DNA of 64,000 bases from NCBI GenBank assembly GCA_027083355.1, contig JALWOY010000041.1, forward strand, positions 1 through 64,000, in the 5' to 3' direction. The translations under genes and the position numbers were made by a program. Under the pieces are notes generated by a model that was not told where the DNA came from, ran no database searches, and saw nothing but the letters and a program-made list of their open reading frames with translations. Shown piece after piece: positions 21,327-28,472 of the stretch. The DNA is from Phycisphaerales bacterium (GTDB taxonomy: Bacteria; Planctomycetota; Phycisphaerae; Phycisphaerales; UBA1924). The first letter of the stretch is position 1. Each line of letters begins with the position of its first letter.

Positions 21327-23582
21327 CTATCGGCCTCGGGGAGAGGGGGCAGGTCCGATTCGATGGAGCCATTTCGCCCAGATGCTGAGCACGAGGAGCA
21401 TGTAGAGCCGCTGGGTGTGGTCTCGGCCGTGCCACGGGTTCAGCGGGGCCTCGCCGGCGGCGTCGTGCTCTCGCAGCATCCTGCGAACAAATGGCATGCG
21501 GATCTCCAACCCGGCCTCGGCCAGCCCCGGGAACGGGTCGGCCGATTCGAGGTGGTCATACAGCAGCTGCCGCATGCCGCCGAAATCATCGCGGAACCAC
21601 TCGCCGATCGGGATCGCAAAGCCCTGTTTGGAACGATCAACAATCGAACGGGGCAGATGACGCCGGGCGAGCATGCGGAGCAAGCCCTTGCGGCCGCGGG
21701 CGGTGAGCTGCTCGCCGATCTCGTCGCTCGCCCGGCGGACGCGGTCGTCGAGGAAGGGGGCCCGGGTCTCGACGGGGACGGCCATCGAGGCGATGTCGAC
21801 CTTGCGGAGATAATCGCCCGGGAGGGTGTGCCGGCGGTCGAGCAGGGCGGCCTCGTATGGGCTGCCGGGCAGGGAGAACCACGCCGGTTTGCGCGCATCT
21901 TTGCCGAGCAACCGGGCGGCGTCGGGGGCGGGGAAGATCGAGAGCAGGCTGACATAGGACGCGCGGCGCAGAGCGAGGATGAGCCGGGCGAGACGCGTGG
22001 AAAACGCCTTCGGATCGCGTTGCGGCAGGATCACCGTGGGGATGAGGCGGGCGATGAGCACGGGTACCAGCAACATGCTGAGTTCGTTCAGCCGACCCGC
22101 GACCATGTGTCGGTCGTATCCGACGAACATCTCGTCGCCCCCGTCGCCGGTGAGCAGGACCGGGGCGACGGCGCCGGCGGCGCGGCAGGCCCAGTAGGTC
22201 GGCAGCAGCGACGAATCGCCGAAGGGCAGGCCGAGCATTTCGATCAGGTGCACGAGATCCGACGCGGCGTCGGGGTCGGCGTCGACCTCGACGTGATCGG
22301 TGCCGAGATGGTCGGCCACGAGCCGGGCGTGTTCGGATTCGTCGTACCGCGGGTCGGGCATGCGCACGCAGACGGTGGTCAGATCGCCGAGGGCCTGTTT
22401 GGCGTAGTGCGAGATGAGCGACGAATCGACCCCGCCCGAGAGCAGGCAGGCCACGGGCACGTCGGCGTCGAGGTGGTCGATGACGACATCGGCGAGCAGG
22501 TCGTCGAGCGGGCCGATCGTGCGTTTCTCGATCGTGCGTTTCGACGCGAGTTGGAAGCTGTGCATCGGGCGTTTGGGCAGGATGCGGTCCTCGTCGTCGT
22601 GATCGAGACGGCGTTGCAGCGGATCTCCGTCCGTCCCGGTCCGGTCGAGTGAACTGAGCACCACCGCCGCGACATACGGCGGCAGGACGATGACCCGGTC
22701 CCACGGGGTGCACGATCCCGCGTGGCCATAGGTGATGTTCGCGGCGCTGTTGAACCCGCTGATCAGGGGGGCCTCATAGGGGTCTGCGAGGGCGAGCACG
22801 CGGACGAGGCCGGGGGCGGCGCTTGAAAAGACGAAAAGATCTGCATCTCGGTATCTGTCCGCGTTGCGCCCGATCAGCAGCGGCTTCTGGGCGAAACGGT
22901 CGGACGAGATCAGCATGTTGGCGCGTTGTCTGTCCCAGAGCATGAAGGCGTGCATCGAGCGGAGGCGGGGGATCATCATCTTGCCCCACGCCCGCCAGCC
23001 GTGGATGAGGACCTCGGTGTCGGTGTGGTCGGTGTGGAAGCGGTGGCCCTCGGCTTCGAGTTCGGCCCGGAGCCGGCGGTGGTTGTAGATGCACCCGTTG
23101 AAGGCGACGGCGACGAGGTCGGGGTTGTGGATTTCGGTCGCGTCGATTGTGGGTGGAGAGGGTGGAGAGACGCCTGTTCCACCGGAAAAGAGCCCATCTC
23201 GCAAGCGTGGGGAGTCGGGGTTGCCAAGCCCCGCGTGAACATCCGTCCCCTCGCTTGCGCGAGGGGCTCCTTCAAGAAAGATGTCGGACGCAATCGGCGG
23301 TTGGATCAGTTCATCCGACCCCTCCGCGCGACGCACGTGCACCATGGGTTGGGCGCCACCGGCGTGGTCGATGATGCTCATTCGGCGGTGGACAAGGGCG
23401 ACGTCGACGACGGTGCCGTCGGGACGGGTGGCCCGGTCACGGAATCGGCCTGAGCCGTCGGGGCCGCGGTGTTTGATCGAATCGTCGAGGATGTCGAGCC
23501 AGGCGTCGGGGATGGATTCGCGGTGCCCGGGGGGCGCCCGGCCCGGCTTGTAGATCTTCAGAACACCGGCGATGCCGCACAT
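21327..23582 (-). CDS. asnB: Asparagine synthase (glutamine-hydrolysing) with an inserted repeat
   Basis: A 751-residue two-domain enzyme. The nucleophile is Cys2 (MCGIAGVL), and the glutaminase domain has SIKHRGPDGSG and VHRRMSIID. The synthetase domain has the P-loop SGGVDSSL, LLTGDGGDEMFVGYDRH and ETRAPFLDDRV. Two oddities stand out. Residues about 102-143 (from FLEGAPRASEG to GTGVSPPSPP) interrupt the glutaminase domain and correspond to an interspersed repeat. The usual NGEIYN motif reads NGCIYN, replacing a glutamate that binds glutamine in the E. coli enzyme. Similar asparagine synthetases act in exopolysaccharide or peptide modification, so a biosynthetic-cluster role is possible. The upstream gap to 23807 has A-rich repeat sequence. 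Confidence 0.93.
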   Translation of the reverse strand: MCGIAGVLKIYKPGRAPPGHRESIPDAWLDILDDSIKHRGPDGSGRFRDRATRPDGTVVDVALVHRRMSIIDHAGGAQPMVHVRRAEGSDELIQPPIASDIFLEGAPRASEGTDVHAGLGNPDSPRLRDGLFSGGTGVSPPSPPTIDATEIHNPDLVAVAFNGCIYNHRRLRAELEAEGHRFHTDHTDTEVLIHGWRAWGKMMIPRLRSMHAFMLWDRQRANMLISSDRFAQKPLLIGRNADRYRDADLFVFSSAAPGLVRVLALADPYEAPLISGFNSAANITYGHAGSCTPWDRVIVLPPYVAAVVLSSLDRTGTDGDPLQRRLDHDDEDRILPKRPMHSFQLASKRTIEKRTIGPLDDLLADVVIDHLDADVPVACLLSGGVDSSLISHYAKQALGDLTTVCVRMPDPRYDESEHARLVADHLGTDHVEVDADPDAASDLVHLIEMLGLPFGDSSLLPTYWACRAAGAVAPVLLTGDGGDEMFVGYDRHMVAGRLNELSMLLVPVLIARLIPTVILPQRDPKAFSTRLARLILALRRASYVSLLSIFPAPDAARLLGKDARKPAWFSLPGSPYEAALLDRRHTLPGDYLRKVDIASMAVPVETRAPFLDDRVRRASDEIGEQLTARGRKGLLRMLARRHLPRSIVDRSKQGFAIPIGEWFRDDFGGMRQLLYDHLESADPFPGLAEAGLEIRMPFVRRMLREHDAAGEAPLNPWHGRDHTQRLYMLLVLSIWAKWLHRIGPAPSPRGR
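23155..23275. repeat. Palindromic element inside asnB (family C arms plus a family A arm)
   Basis: The left arm AAGAGCCCATCTCGCAAGCG (23188-23207) faces the right arm (23247-23273), whose reverse complement reads AGGAGCCCCTCGCGCAAGCG. Between them lies the hairpin GGGGTTGCCAAGCCCC. Outside the left arm is a family A arm, GAGACGCCTGTTCCACCGG. The whole stretch stays in frame with asnB on the minus strand. Confidence 0.85.
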
Positions 23583-23594
23583 GGGGGGAGGGTA

Positions 23595-23757
23595 GATCTC
23601 TCATCGGGGAGAGAGCAGCGGAGCAGCGGAGCAGCAGAACGGCAAATCAGCAAAGCAGAAAAGCAGCAAAGGAAGAGATCGGAATCGGATTGACGACTCT
23701 CTCGCATTGCTGATCAATTTTTCTCTCTGCGGCCCTCCGTGGTGAACTCTCCTCAAG
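23595..23757. repeat. A-rich and GCGGCCCTCCGTGGTGAA-type repeat sequence
   Basis: The 23583-23807 gap starts with a purine-rich run built on AGCAGCGGAGCAGCGGAGC (about 23616-23634) and AGCAAAGCAGAAAAGCAGC. It ends with CTGCGGCCCTCCGTGGTGAA (about 23727-23746). The latter resembles the CGCGGCCCTCCGCGACC segment at about 34522-34539. No gene is seen. Confidence 0.55.
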
Positions 23758-23807
23758 CATTCCGCGAGATCGTGCATCGTGCCCTGTCCGGTCATTTCTT
23801 TCGGCGA

Positions 23808-24257
23808 TCAGAGAAGTGGGAAGATGCTGAGCACCACCCAGACCGTCAGGAGCGAAATGTATATCGAGATCACCCCCCACGCCACACACCGAGCAAGCAG
23901 GGCCGCGACCGACGGACTCAAATCTCGATGTCTTCTGCTGCGAACGCTGATTTCACCGAAATGAATCGTGAGCAGTGCGAAGAACGAGGTGACGCTCAGC
24001 CCGGGCCAGAATCCCAATACGAAGAGAAAGAGCGAAAGAACGGTAAGGATTGCAAAGGTGACCGAGTAGGCGACTTCACCGTCAACAACAGGATACGGCC
24101 CGTCCTGCCGGTGAATATTCCCACACTCGGGGCACGGCGCATCGGAGGGAAGACCGGCCAACGGATAGAGACACCGGGCACAATGCGGCATCCGCAATTC
24201 GTCCGCTTCATCGGGGTCAGTATGGGATCGAGTTGATTCAGAAGTGAGTTGGCTCAT
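23808..24257 (-). CDS. Zinc-ribbon membrane protein
   Basis: An unassigned 149-residue protein. After about 25 polar residues comes a ribbon with CARCLYPLAGLPSDAPCPECG. Three hydrophobic helices follow (SVTFAILTVLSLFLFVLGFW, LSVTSFFALLTIHF and CVAWGVISIYISLLTVWVVL). The ribbon is a variant of the CxxCGYDLRG...CPECG module seen at 6574 and 27849. The ATG at 24257 is taken as the start; no strong ribosome binding site is visible. Confidence 0.7.
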   Translation of the reverse strand: MSQLTSESTRSHTDPDEADELRMPHCARCLYPLAGLPSDAPCPECGNIHRQDGPYPVVDGEVAYSVTFAILTVLSLFLFVLGFWPGLSVTSFFALLTIHFGEISVRSRRHRDLSPSVAALLARCVAWGVISIYISLLTVWVVLSIFPLL

Positions 24258-24329
24258 GCATCTGACACCCATCCCCGCGCGACATTCAGAGAGCAATACG
24301 GACGCCGTCATGCCCGGTTCACCCTCCGC

Positions 24330-25688
24330 TCAAGCATTCCGCGAGATCGTGCGCACCTGGCAGAACTGGCGGTGGCCTTCGGGGCCCATGTGGTAACCGA
24401 TGCCGGAGTGCTTGGCGCCCACCCAGGGCGAGCCGGGGGCGCCGTGGATGCCGCGGTTGACGCCGATCATGCCCGCGTCGATCCTTCGGGCGATTTCGTG
24501 GGCGAGTTCTTCGGGGCCGAACACGACCGCCCCGAGGCCGTACTCTGAATCGTTGGCGAGCGTGACGGCTTCGTCGGCGTCCTTGAATGCCATGATGGGG
24601 GCGACGGGGCCGAAGGTTTCGGTTTGCATGATGTCCATGTCGTGCGTGACGCCGGTGAGGACGGTCGGCTGGACGTAATTCCCGTCGAGTGAACCACCGC
24701 CGAGGCGGAGCGTGGCGCCGCGCCGGACCGCGTCTTCGATCTGGGCGAGGACGTGGGCCTTCTGCGCCGGCATGGCCATCGGGCCCATCGAGCAGGCGTC
24801 GCCGGTCGGGTCGCCGGGGCAGATCTGCCGCGCCGCGTCGACGAGCCTCGCGGTGAAATCTTCGGCGATCGTGTCCTGCACATAGACGCGTTCGGTGCTC
24901 ACGCAGACCTGCCCGCAGTTGCGAAAACAGTTTCGGGCGGCGAAGGCGACGGCGGCGTCGAGGTCGGCGCCGTCGAGCACGATCAGCGGGTCCTTGCTGC
25001 CGAGCTCGAGGATGAGCCGCTTGAGCCCGTCGGCGGCGGCGGCCATGATCTTCCGGCCCGTGTCCTTGCTGCCGGTGAACGCGATCAGGTTCACGTCGGC
25101 CGCGACGAGGGCCTTGCCCTGATCGTCCTCGCCATGGACGGTCTGCAGCACGCCCTCGGGCAGGAACTGATTGAGCACGTCGGCGTAGGCCTGGGCGATC
25201 AACGGCGTCTGCTCGCTCGGCTTGAGCACCACCGCGTTGCCCGCGATCAACGCCGGCAGGACCATCCAGTGCGGCATGAGGATCGGGAAGTTCCACGGCG
25301 TGATCGCGCCGGCGACGCCGAGCGGGTCGTATCGCAGTTCCGTCGTTACGCCTTCGCCGGTGAGTGTGCGGGGGGTGACGGCCCGGGCGATCTCGTCGGC
25401 CTCGGCGGGGAGGCCCTCGCCCGTGTGCTTGACCTCACCGATGCCGTCGGACAGGGGCTTGCCCATCTCACTCGTCAGCAACGAGCCCAGTTCATCGGCC
25501 CGCTCGACGAGCACGGCGCCCGCGGGCTTGAGGATCTCGGCCCGTTCTTGCGCGGTGCGCGCACCCCATGCTCTGCGGGCCTCATGGGCACGGGCCACGA
25601 TCGCGGGGATCTCGGCGGCGGGGGTGACGGGGACCTCGCCCACGGGCTCACCCGTGGCGGGGTTGTATGAAATCAGTGTGTCGCTCAT
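24330..25688 (-). CDS. NAD(P)-dependent aldehyde dehydrogenase
   Basis: A 452-residue aldehyde dehydrogenase that oxidises an aldehyde to the acid. Landmarks in order: TPWNFPILMPHWMVLPAL (substrate/cofactor entry), LKPSEQTPL, FTGSKDTGR, the catalytic glutamate region LELGSKDPLIVLD, the catalytic cysteine in NCGQVCVSTERV, and ETFGPVAPI. The C-terminus is PEGHRQFCQVRTIS. It is most like the succinate-semialdehyde group, but the substrate cannot be assigned. The ATG at 25688 starts MSDTLISYNPATGEPVGEVPV, typical of the family; no clear ribosome binding site precedes it. Confidence 0.93.
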   Translation of the reverse strand: MSDTLISYNPATGEPVGEVPVTPAAEIPAIVARAHEARRAWGARTAQERAEILKPAGAVLVERADELGSLLTSEMGKPLSDGIGEVKHTGEGLPAEADEIARAVTPRTLTGEGVTTELRYDPLGVAGAITPWNFPILMPHWMVLPALIAGNAVVLKPSEQTPLIAQAYADVLNQFLPEGVLQTVHGEDDQGKALVAADVNLIAFTGSKDTGRKIMAAAADGLKRLILELGSKDPLIVLDGADLDAAVAFAARNCFRNCGQVCVSTERVYVQDTIAEDFTARLVDAARQICPGDPTGDACSMGPMAMPAQKAHVLAQIEDAVRRGATLRLGGGSLDGNYVQPTVLTGVTHDMDIMQTETFGPVAPIMAFKDADEAVTLANDSEYGLGAVVFGPEELAHEIARRIDAGMIGVNRGIHGAPGSPWVGAKHSGIGYHMGPEGHRQFCQVRTISRNA

Positions 25689-25735
25689 GCGGGGAGGATA
25701 GGAGAAGAAGCGACGAGACGTGATCACCCGACAAC

Positions 25736-25832
25736 GAGGCTGATGTTCTGCGAAGCGTCGGATCGCCCGGCCGCGCGACGCGCCGAGATATTCCGTGGAA
25801 TCCGACGCTTCGCAAAGCCTCAGCGTCGGCGT
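25736..25832. repeat. Palindromic repeat element, family G (complete, intergenic)
   Basis: The left arm GAGGCTGATGTTCTGCGAAG (continuing CGTCGGAT) and the right arm ATCCGACGCTTCGCAAAGCC (continuing TCAGC) are inverted copies about 95 bases end to end. The same arm, TCCGACGCTTCGCAGGCTCA, occurs at about 36030-36049. The 25689-26005 gap holds only this element and the single family C arm near its right end. Confidence 0.85.
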
Positions 25833-25962
25833 CGGCATGCGTTCACTGTCATTCTTTGAATCGGAAGCAATCAACGACAGATGAACAGACCCGCGGGATC
25901 ATTGCAGCAATGAATCCATGGGTTGTCGAGGTGCTTCATGCAGAGCGGGCATCCCTGCACGC

Positions 25963-25995
25963 CCGGCCCGTCGCTGACGCTCCGGGCTCTTTTGA
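25963..25995. repeat. Single repeat arm, family C
   Basis: CCCGTCGCTGACGCTCCGGG followed by CTCTTTT is identical over that stretch to the right arm of the element inside the methyltransferase gene at about 27450-27476. It ends about 10 bases downstream of the GC-dockerin gene's stop codon. Read in frame on the minus strand it encodes SPERQRR. Confidence 0.85.
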
Positions 25996-26005
25996 GAACT
26001 GCCGG

Positions 26006-26755
26006 CTACGGACACCCGTCGAGGAACGAGCCGATGAACAGGTTCACGTCGTTCAGGTCGAGCACGCCCACGGGCAGGGCGATGTCGGCGGAGTCCTCGC
26101 CGTTGGCGAACGCGTTGACGAACACGCCGATGTCGTTCAGGTCGAGCACGCCGGCGGGGGGCGCGACGTCCGCCGGGCATGGGGCGACATTGAAGCCCCA
26201 GGTGTTGTTGTCGATCGTGACGATGCCGAACGGGCTGCCGTCGGATTTGTGCACCACGACGGAGGAGATGCCCGGGTCGTTCCGCCAGCCGACGAACGAG
26301 GCCTGCCCGGGGGAGATCGTTGCAGACACCATCCCGAGCGCGTCGTTCCCGTTGTAGAACGTCACCTCGTCCGTCCACGAGACGTTGCCGGTGACGTTGA
26401 CGACCTCGAACCCGACGGCCGCCTGCGGCGGGTCGAACACGATCGTCAGGTCGCCCGTGCATTCGAGCACGACGCTGCCCTCGCCGAGCACGAAACTGCC
26501 GTAGAGCATGAGGTCGCCGTCGGCGGAGGAATAGGTCACGCCCGGCTCCATGCCCCATGTCGCGGTATCACTCGAGAGCGGGTTGGGCACGGAAACGCCC
26601 GATCCGCCGTGGACGCTGAGGCCCTCGAAATCTTCGATAATCAGGGTGTCGCCGAGCATGTTTTCGAGCTGGGTTCGCGAAGTGACGGATTCAGCGAACA
26701 CCGAGCTTCCCACGGCGGCCCCGACACCAATGCAAACAAGACGTGTGTATTTCAT
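26006..26755 (-). CDS. Exported GC-type dockerin domain protein
   Basis: A 249-residue secreted protein. The N-terminal signal peptide is KYTRLVCIGVGAAVGSSVFA. A beta-rich domain of about 160 residues follows, with LIIEDFEGLSVHGGSG and AVGFEVVNVTGNVSW. The C-terminal 58 residues form a GC-type dockerin: CPADVAPPAGVLDLNDIGVF, then a second LPVGVLDLNDVNLFIGSFL, ending DGCP. Each VLDLND repeat is an EF-hand-like calcium loop. This module recurs on many secreted proteins of Phycisphaerae-like planctomycetes, where the partner is unknown to me. The ATG at 26755 is chosen; one nine bases upstream is possible. Confidence 0.85.
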   Translation of the reverse strand: MKYTRLVCIGVGAAVGSSVFAESVTSRTQLENMLGDTLIIEDFEGLSVHGGSGVSVPNPLSSDTATWGMEPGVTYSSADGDLMLYGSFVLGEGSVVLECTGDLTIVFDPPQAAVGFEVVNVTGNVSWTDEVTFYNGNDALGMVSATISPGQASFVGWRNDPGISSVVVHKSDGSPFGIVTIDNNTWGFNVAPCPADVAPPAGVLDLNDIGVFVNAFANGEDSADIALPVGVLDLNDVNLFIGSFLDGCP

Positions 26756-26916
26756 TCCCGGCATGCTACAAATCTCGTGCCGATCCGGGAAGGCTGTTCT
26801 CGGTCCGGAAAACATGCTTCTCGTACTCAACGCGTAGATGGAGATGGCCCGGGGCGGACAATGGGCCGGATGAGATGGCCAACCGTGGCCACCCCCGCTG
26901 TATATCGGCATGCCGC

Positions 26917-27852
26917 TCAAACCCGGGCCGCTACGAGAACGATGAAACTGTCGTCCAGTTCGTCCGGGTCCTCGACGGGGAGGACATAGGCGTTGCCGTC
27001 CTCGTCGATCGCGTCGGCCGTCTTGGCGTAGACCTCCGTCGCGGCGTAGCCCGCTTCGAGCATCGCATCGCGGAGTTCGGGCACGCTCCACAGCCGCCAG
27101 TCGTAGATGAACGCGTCGAGCAGTTCCTGCTCGATCATGCCGCCGGACTCGACGCGGAAGTGCAGCACGTCGGTGACCATCCCCGTCAGCGGGTCGGCCT
27201 TGCGCTGTTCCCAGGTGTAGCGCACGCGCTTGCCCTTGTGGTCGCCGAACTTTTCGTCGGCGGGGATCCAGTGGTCGCGGTGCACCTCGCCCGTGAGGAA
27301 CGCGGACTCGCCGCCGTAGGTGTCGCAGATGAAGACGCCTCCGGGGCGTGAGTTGGGGGTTTGCAAAGAGCCCCGAGCGTGAGCGAGGGGTTCGGGTGTG
27401 GCACTTTTCCCGTCCGTCGCTTGGCCTGTTGTTTGACCCGTCGCTTGGCCCGTCGCTGACGCTCCGGGCTCTTTTTTGCTTGCAATCAAACGTTCGCGGC
27501 TGTGCCGGAGGTATGCGACGAGTTCGGCGCGGGTGTGCAGATATCCGATCGAGAAATTGCCAACGAAGATCACGTCGGCGGGGTCGGCGGCGTCCATCAC
27601 GTCCGCGCAATGCTTGATGACTCGCTCGTGGTCGCCGTGGAAGCCGAGCGCGTCGGGGTCGAGATCGACCGCGACGGCGCGCGCGTCGGGCGACGACTCC
27701 GCCCAGAGGTGCGACAGGGCCGCCGAGCCGGCGAAGTCTTCACCGAGCACCGCGGGTGATGAGCCGTGCACGGCCCGGATGAACGGGACGAGGTGCCTCG
27801 GGCTCTGCACGCAGAGTTCGTAGAGGTCGTGTTTGCTGAGGGGTTCGGTCAC
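26917..27852 (-). CDS. Class I SAM-dependent methyltransferase with an inserted repeat
   Basis: A 311-residue methyltransferase. The SAM-binding region is VLGEDFAGSAALSHLWAE, with VAVDLDPDALG as the acidic strand-2 motif and VIFVGNFSIGYLHTR further on. The GTG start at 27852 overlaps the stop of the zinc-ribbon gene (GTGA), so the two are coupled. Residues about 124-165, including GQATGQTTGQATDG and PLAHARGS, interrupt the stretch that normally reads straight into RPGGVFICDTYGGES and correspond to a palindromic repeat. The substrate is unknown. Confidence 0.85.
   Translation of the reverse strand: MTEPLSKHDLYELCVQSPRHLVPFIRAVHGSSPAVLGEDFAGSAALSHLWAESSPDARAVAVDLDPDALGFHGDHERVIKHCADVMDAADPADVIFVGNFSIGYLHTRAELVAYLRHSRERLIASKKEPGASATGQATGQTTGQATDGKSATPEPLAHARGSLQTPNSRPGGVFICDTYGGESAFLTGEVHRDHWIPADEKFGDHKGKRVRYTWEQRKADPLTGMVTDVLHFRVESGGMIEQELLDAFIYDWRLWSVPELRDAMLEAGYAATEVYAKTADAIDEDGNAYVLPVEDPDELDDSFIVLVAARV
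27361..27485. repeat. Palindromic element inside the methyltransferase gene (family C, complete)
   Basis: The ends TTGCAAAGAGCCC and GGGCTCTTTTTTGCTTGCAA are inverted repeats. The arms continue as CGAGCGTGAGCGAGGGG on the left and CCGTCGCTGACGCTCCG on the right. The centre is a small tandem repeat built on CCGTCGCTTGGCC. The right arm is identical to the single arm at 25963-25995. Reading continues across the element in frame. Confidence 0.9.
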
Positions 27853-28301
27853 GGGAACGGCACCGGCATCGGACCCGGGCCCGCTGCGCCGGCCGCCCCG
27901 ACGGCCGCGGCCCCGATGAACAACGCGATGAAAAGCGTGTACGCAACGATAATCACAAGCATGACGATCCCGAGGATCAGCCCGATGAGGCCGCAACGGT
28001 GGCCCGCCGAGGCGAGGCTGAGCGACAGGGTCGGCGCGGCGCCGTCCTGCACGGCGAGGCGGGCGGTTTTGGCGAACCGCATGGCGAGCCAGCCGAGGAT
28101 GATGGACGGGATGCCGTAGTACATGCACATCGCCAGCGAGAGGATGCCGAGGGCGAAGGAGGCGACGGCCTTGCCCGCAACCTGATCCTGCACGGGGTAT
28201 TGCCGGACGACGGTGCCGCACTCGGGGCACTGGTCGCCGATCTTCATGCCCCGGAGGTCGTAGCCGCACGAGGCGCAGGGGATGGGGTTGTCGTGCGGCA
28301 T
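27849..28301 (-). CDS. Zinc-ribbon membrane protein (DUF4190-like)
   Basis: An unassigned 150-residue protein. Residues 8-32 form the ribbon CASCGYDLRG...CPECG. Two or three hydrophobic helices follow (VASFALGILSLAMCMYYGIP, IILGWLAMRF and GLIGLILGIVMLVIIVAYTL), resembling DUF4190-type proteins. The ATG at 28301 has AGGAAGGAAG upstream. The stop overlaps the GTG of the downstream methyltransferase gene, implying a shared transcript. Confidence 0.8.
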   Translation of the reverse strand: MPHDNPIPCASCGYDLRGMKIGDQCPECGTVVRQYPVQDQVAGKAVASFALGILSLAMCMYYGIPSIILGWLAMRFAKTARLAVQDGAAPTLSLSLASAGHRCGLIGLILGIVMLVIIVAYTLFIALFIGAAAVGAAGAAGPGPMPVPFP

Positions 28302-28388
28302 GCGGGCTTCCTTCCTTTCGCAGTTCTCCGGCGTCACCGGGGGAAGAATAGCAAACTGCGCCGGCGGTTGAGCAGGAACGGGATATGC

Positions 28389-28428
28389 GCGGTCGGTTGA
28401 AGACCGCTCCCTGACGGTCGCGGCTCGT
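28389..28428. repeat. Single repeat arm related to the uvrA insertion
   Basis: The hairpin GCGGTC...GACCGC (28389-28407) runs into TCCCTGACGGTCGCGGCTC. That matches the reverse complement of the left arm of the uvrA element at 45316 (GAGCCCCGACCGTCAGGGA) with small differences. It lies in the gap upstream of the zinc-ribbon gene. Confidence 0.75.
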
Positions 28429-28472
28429 CGAGGTGATATCCCCTCATCCTACCGGAAGTGGCCCGGTGCGTT

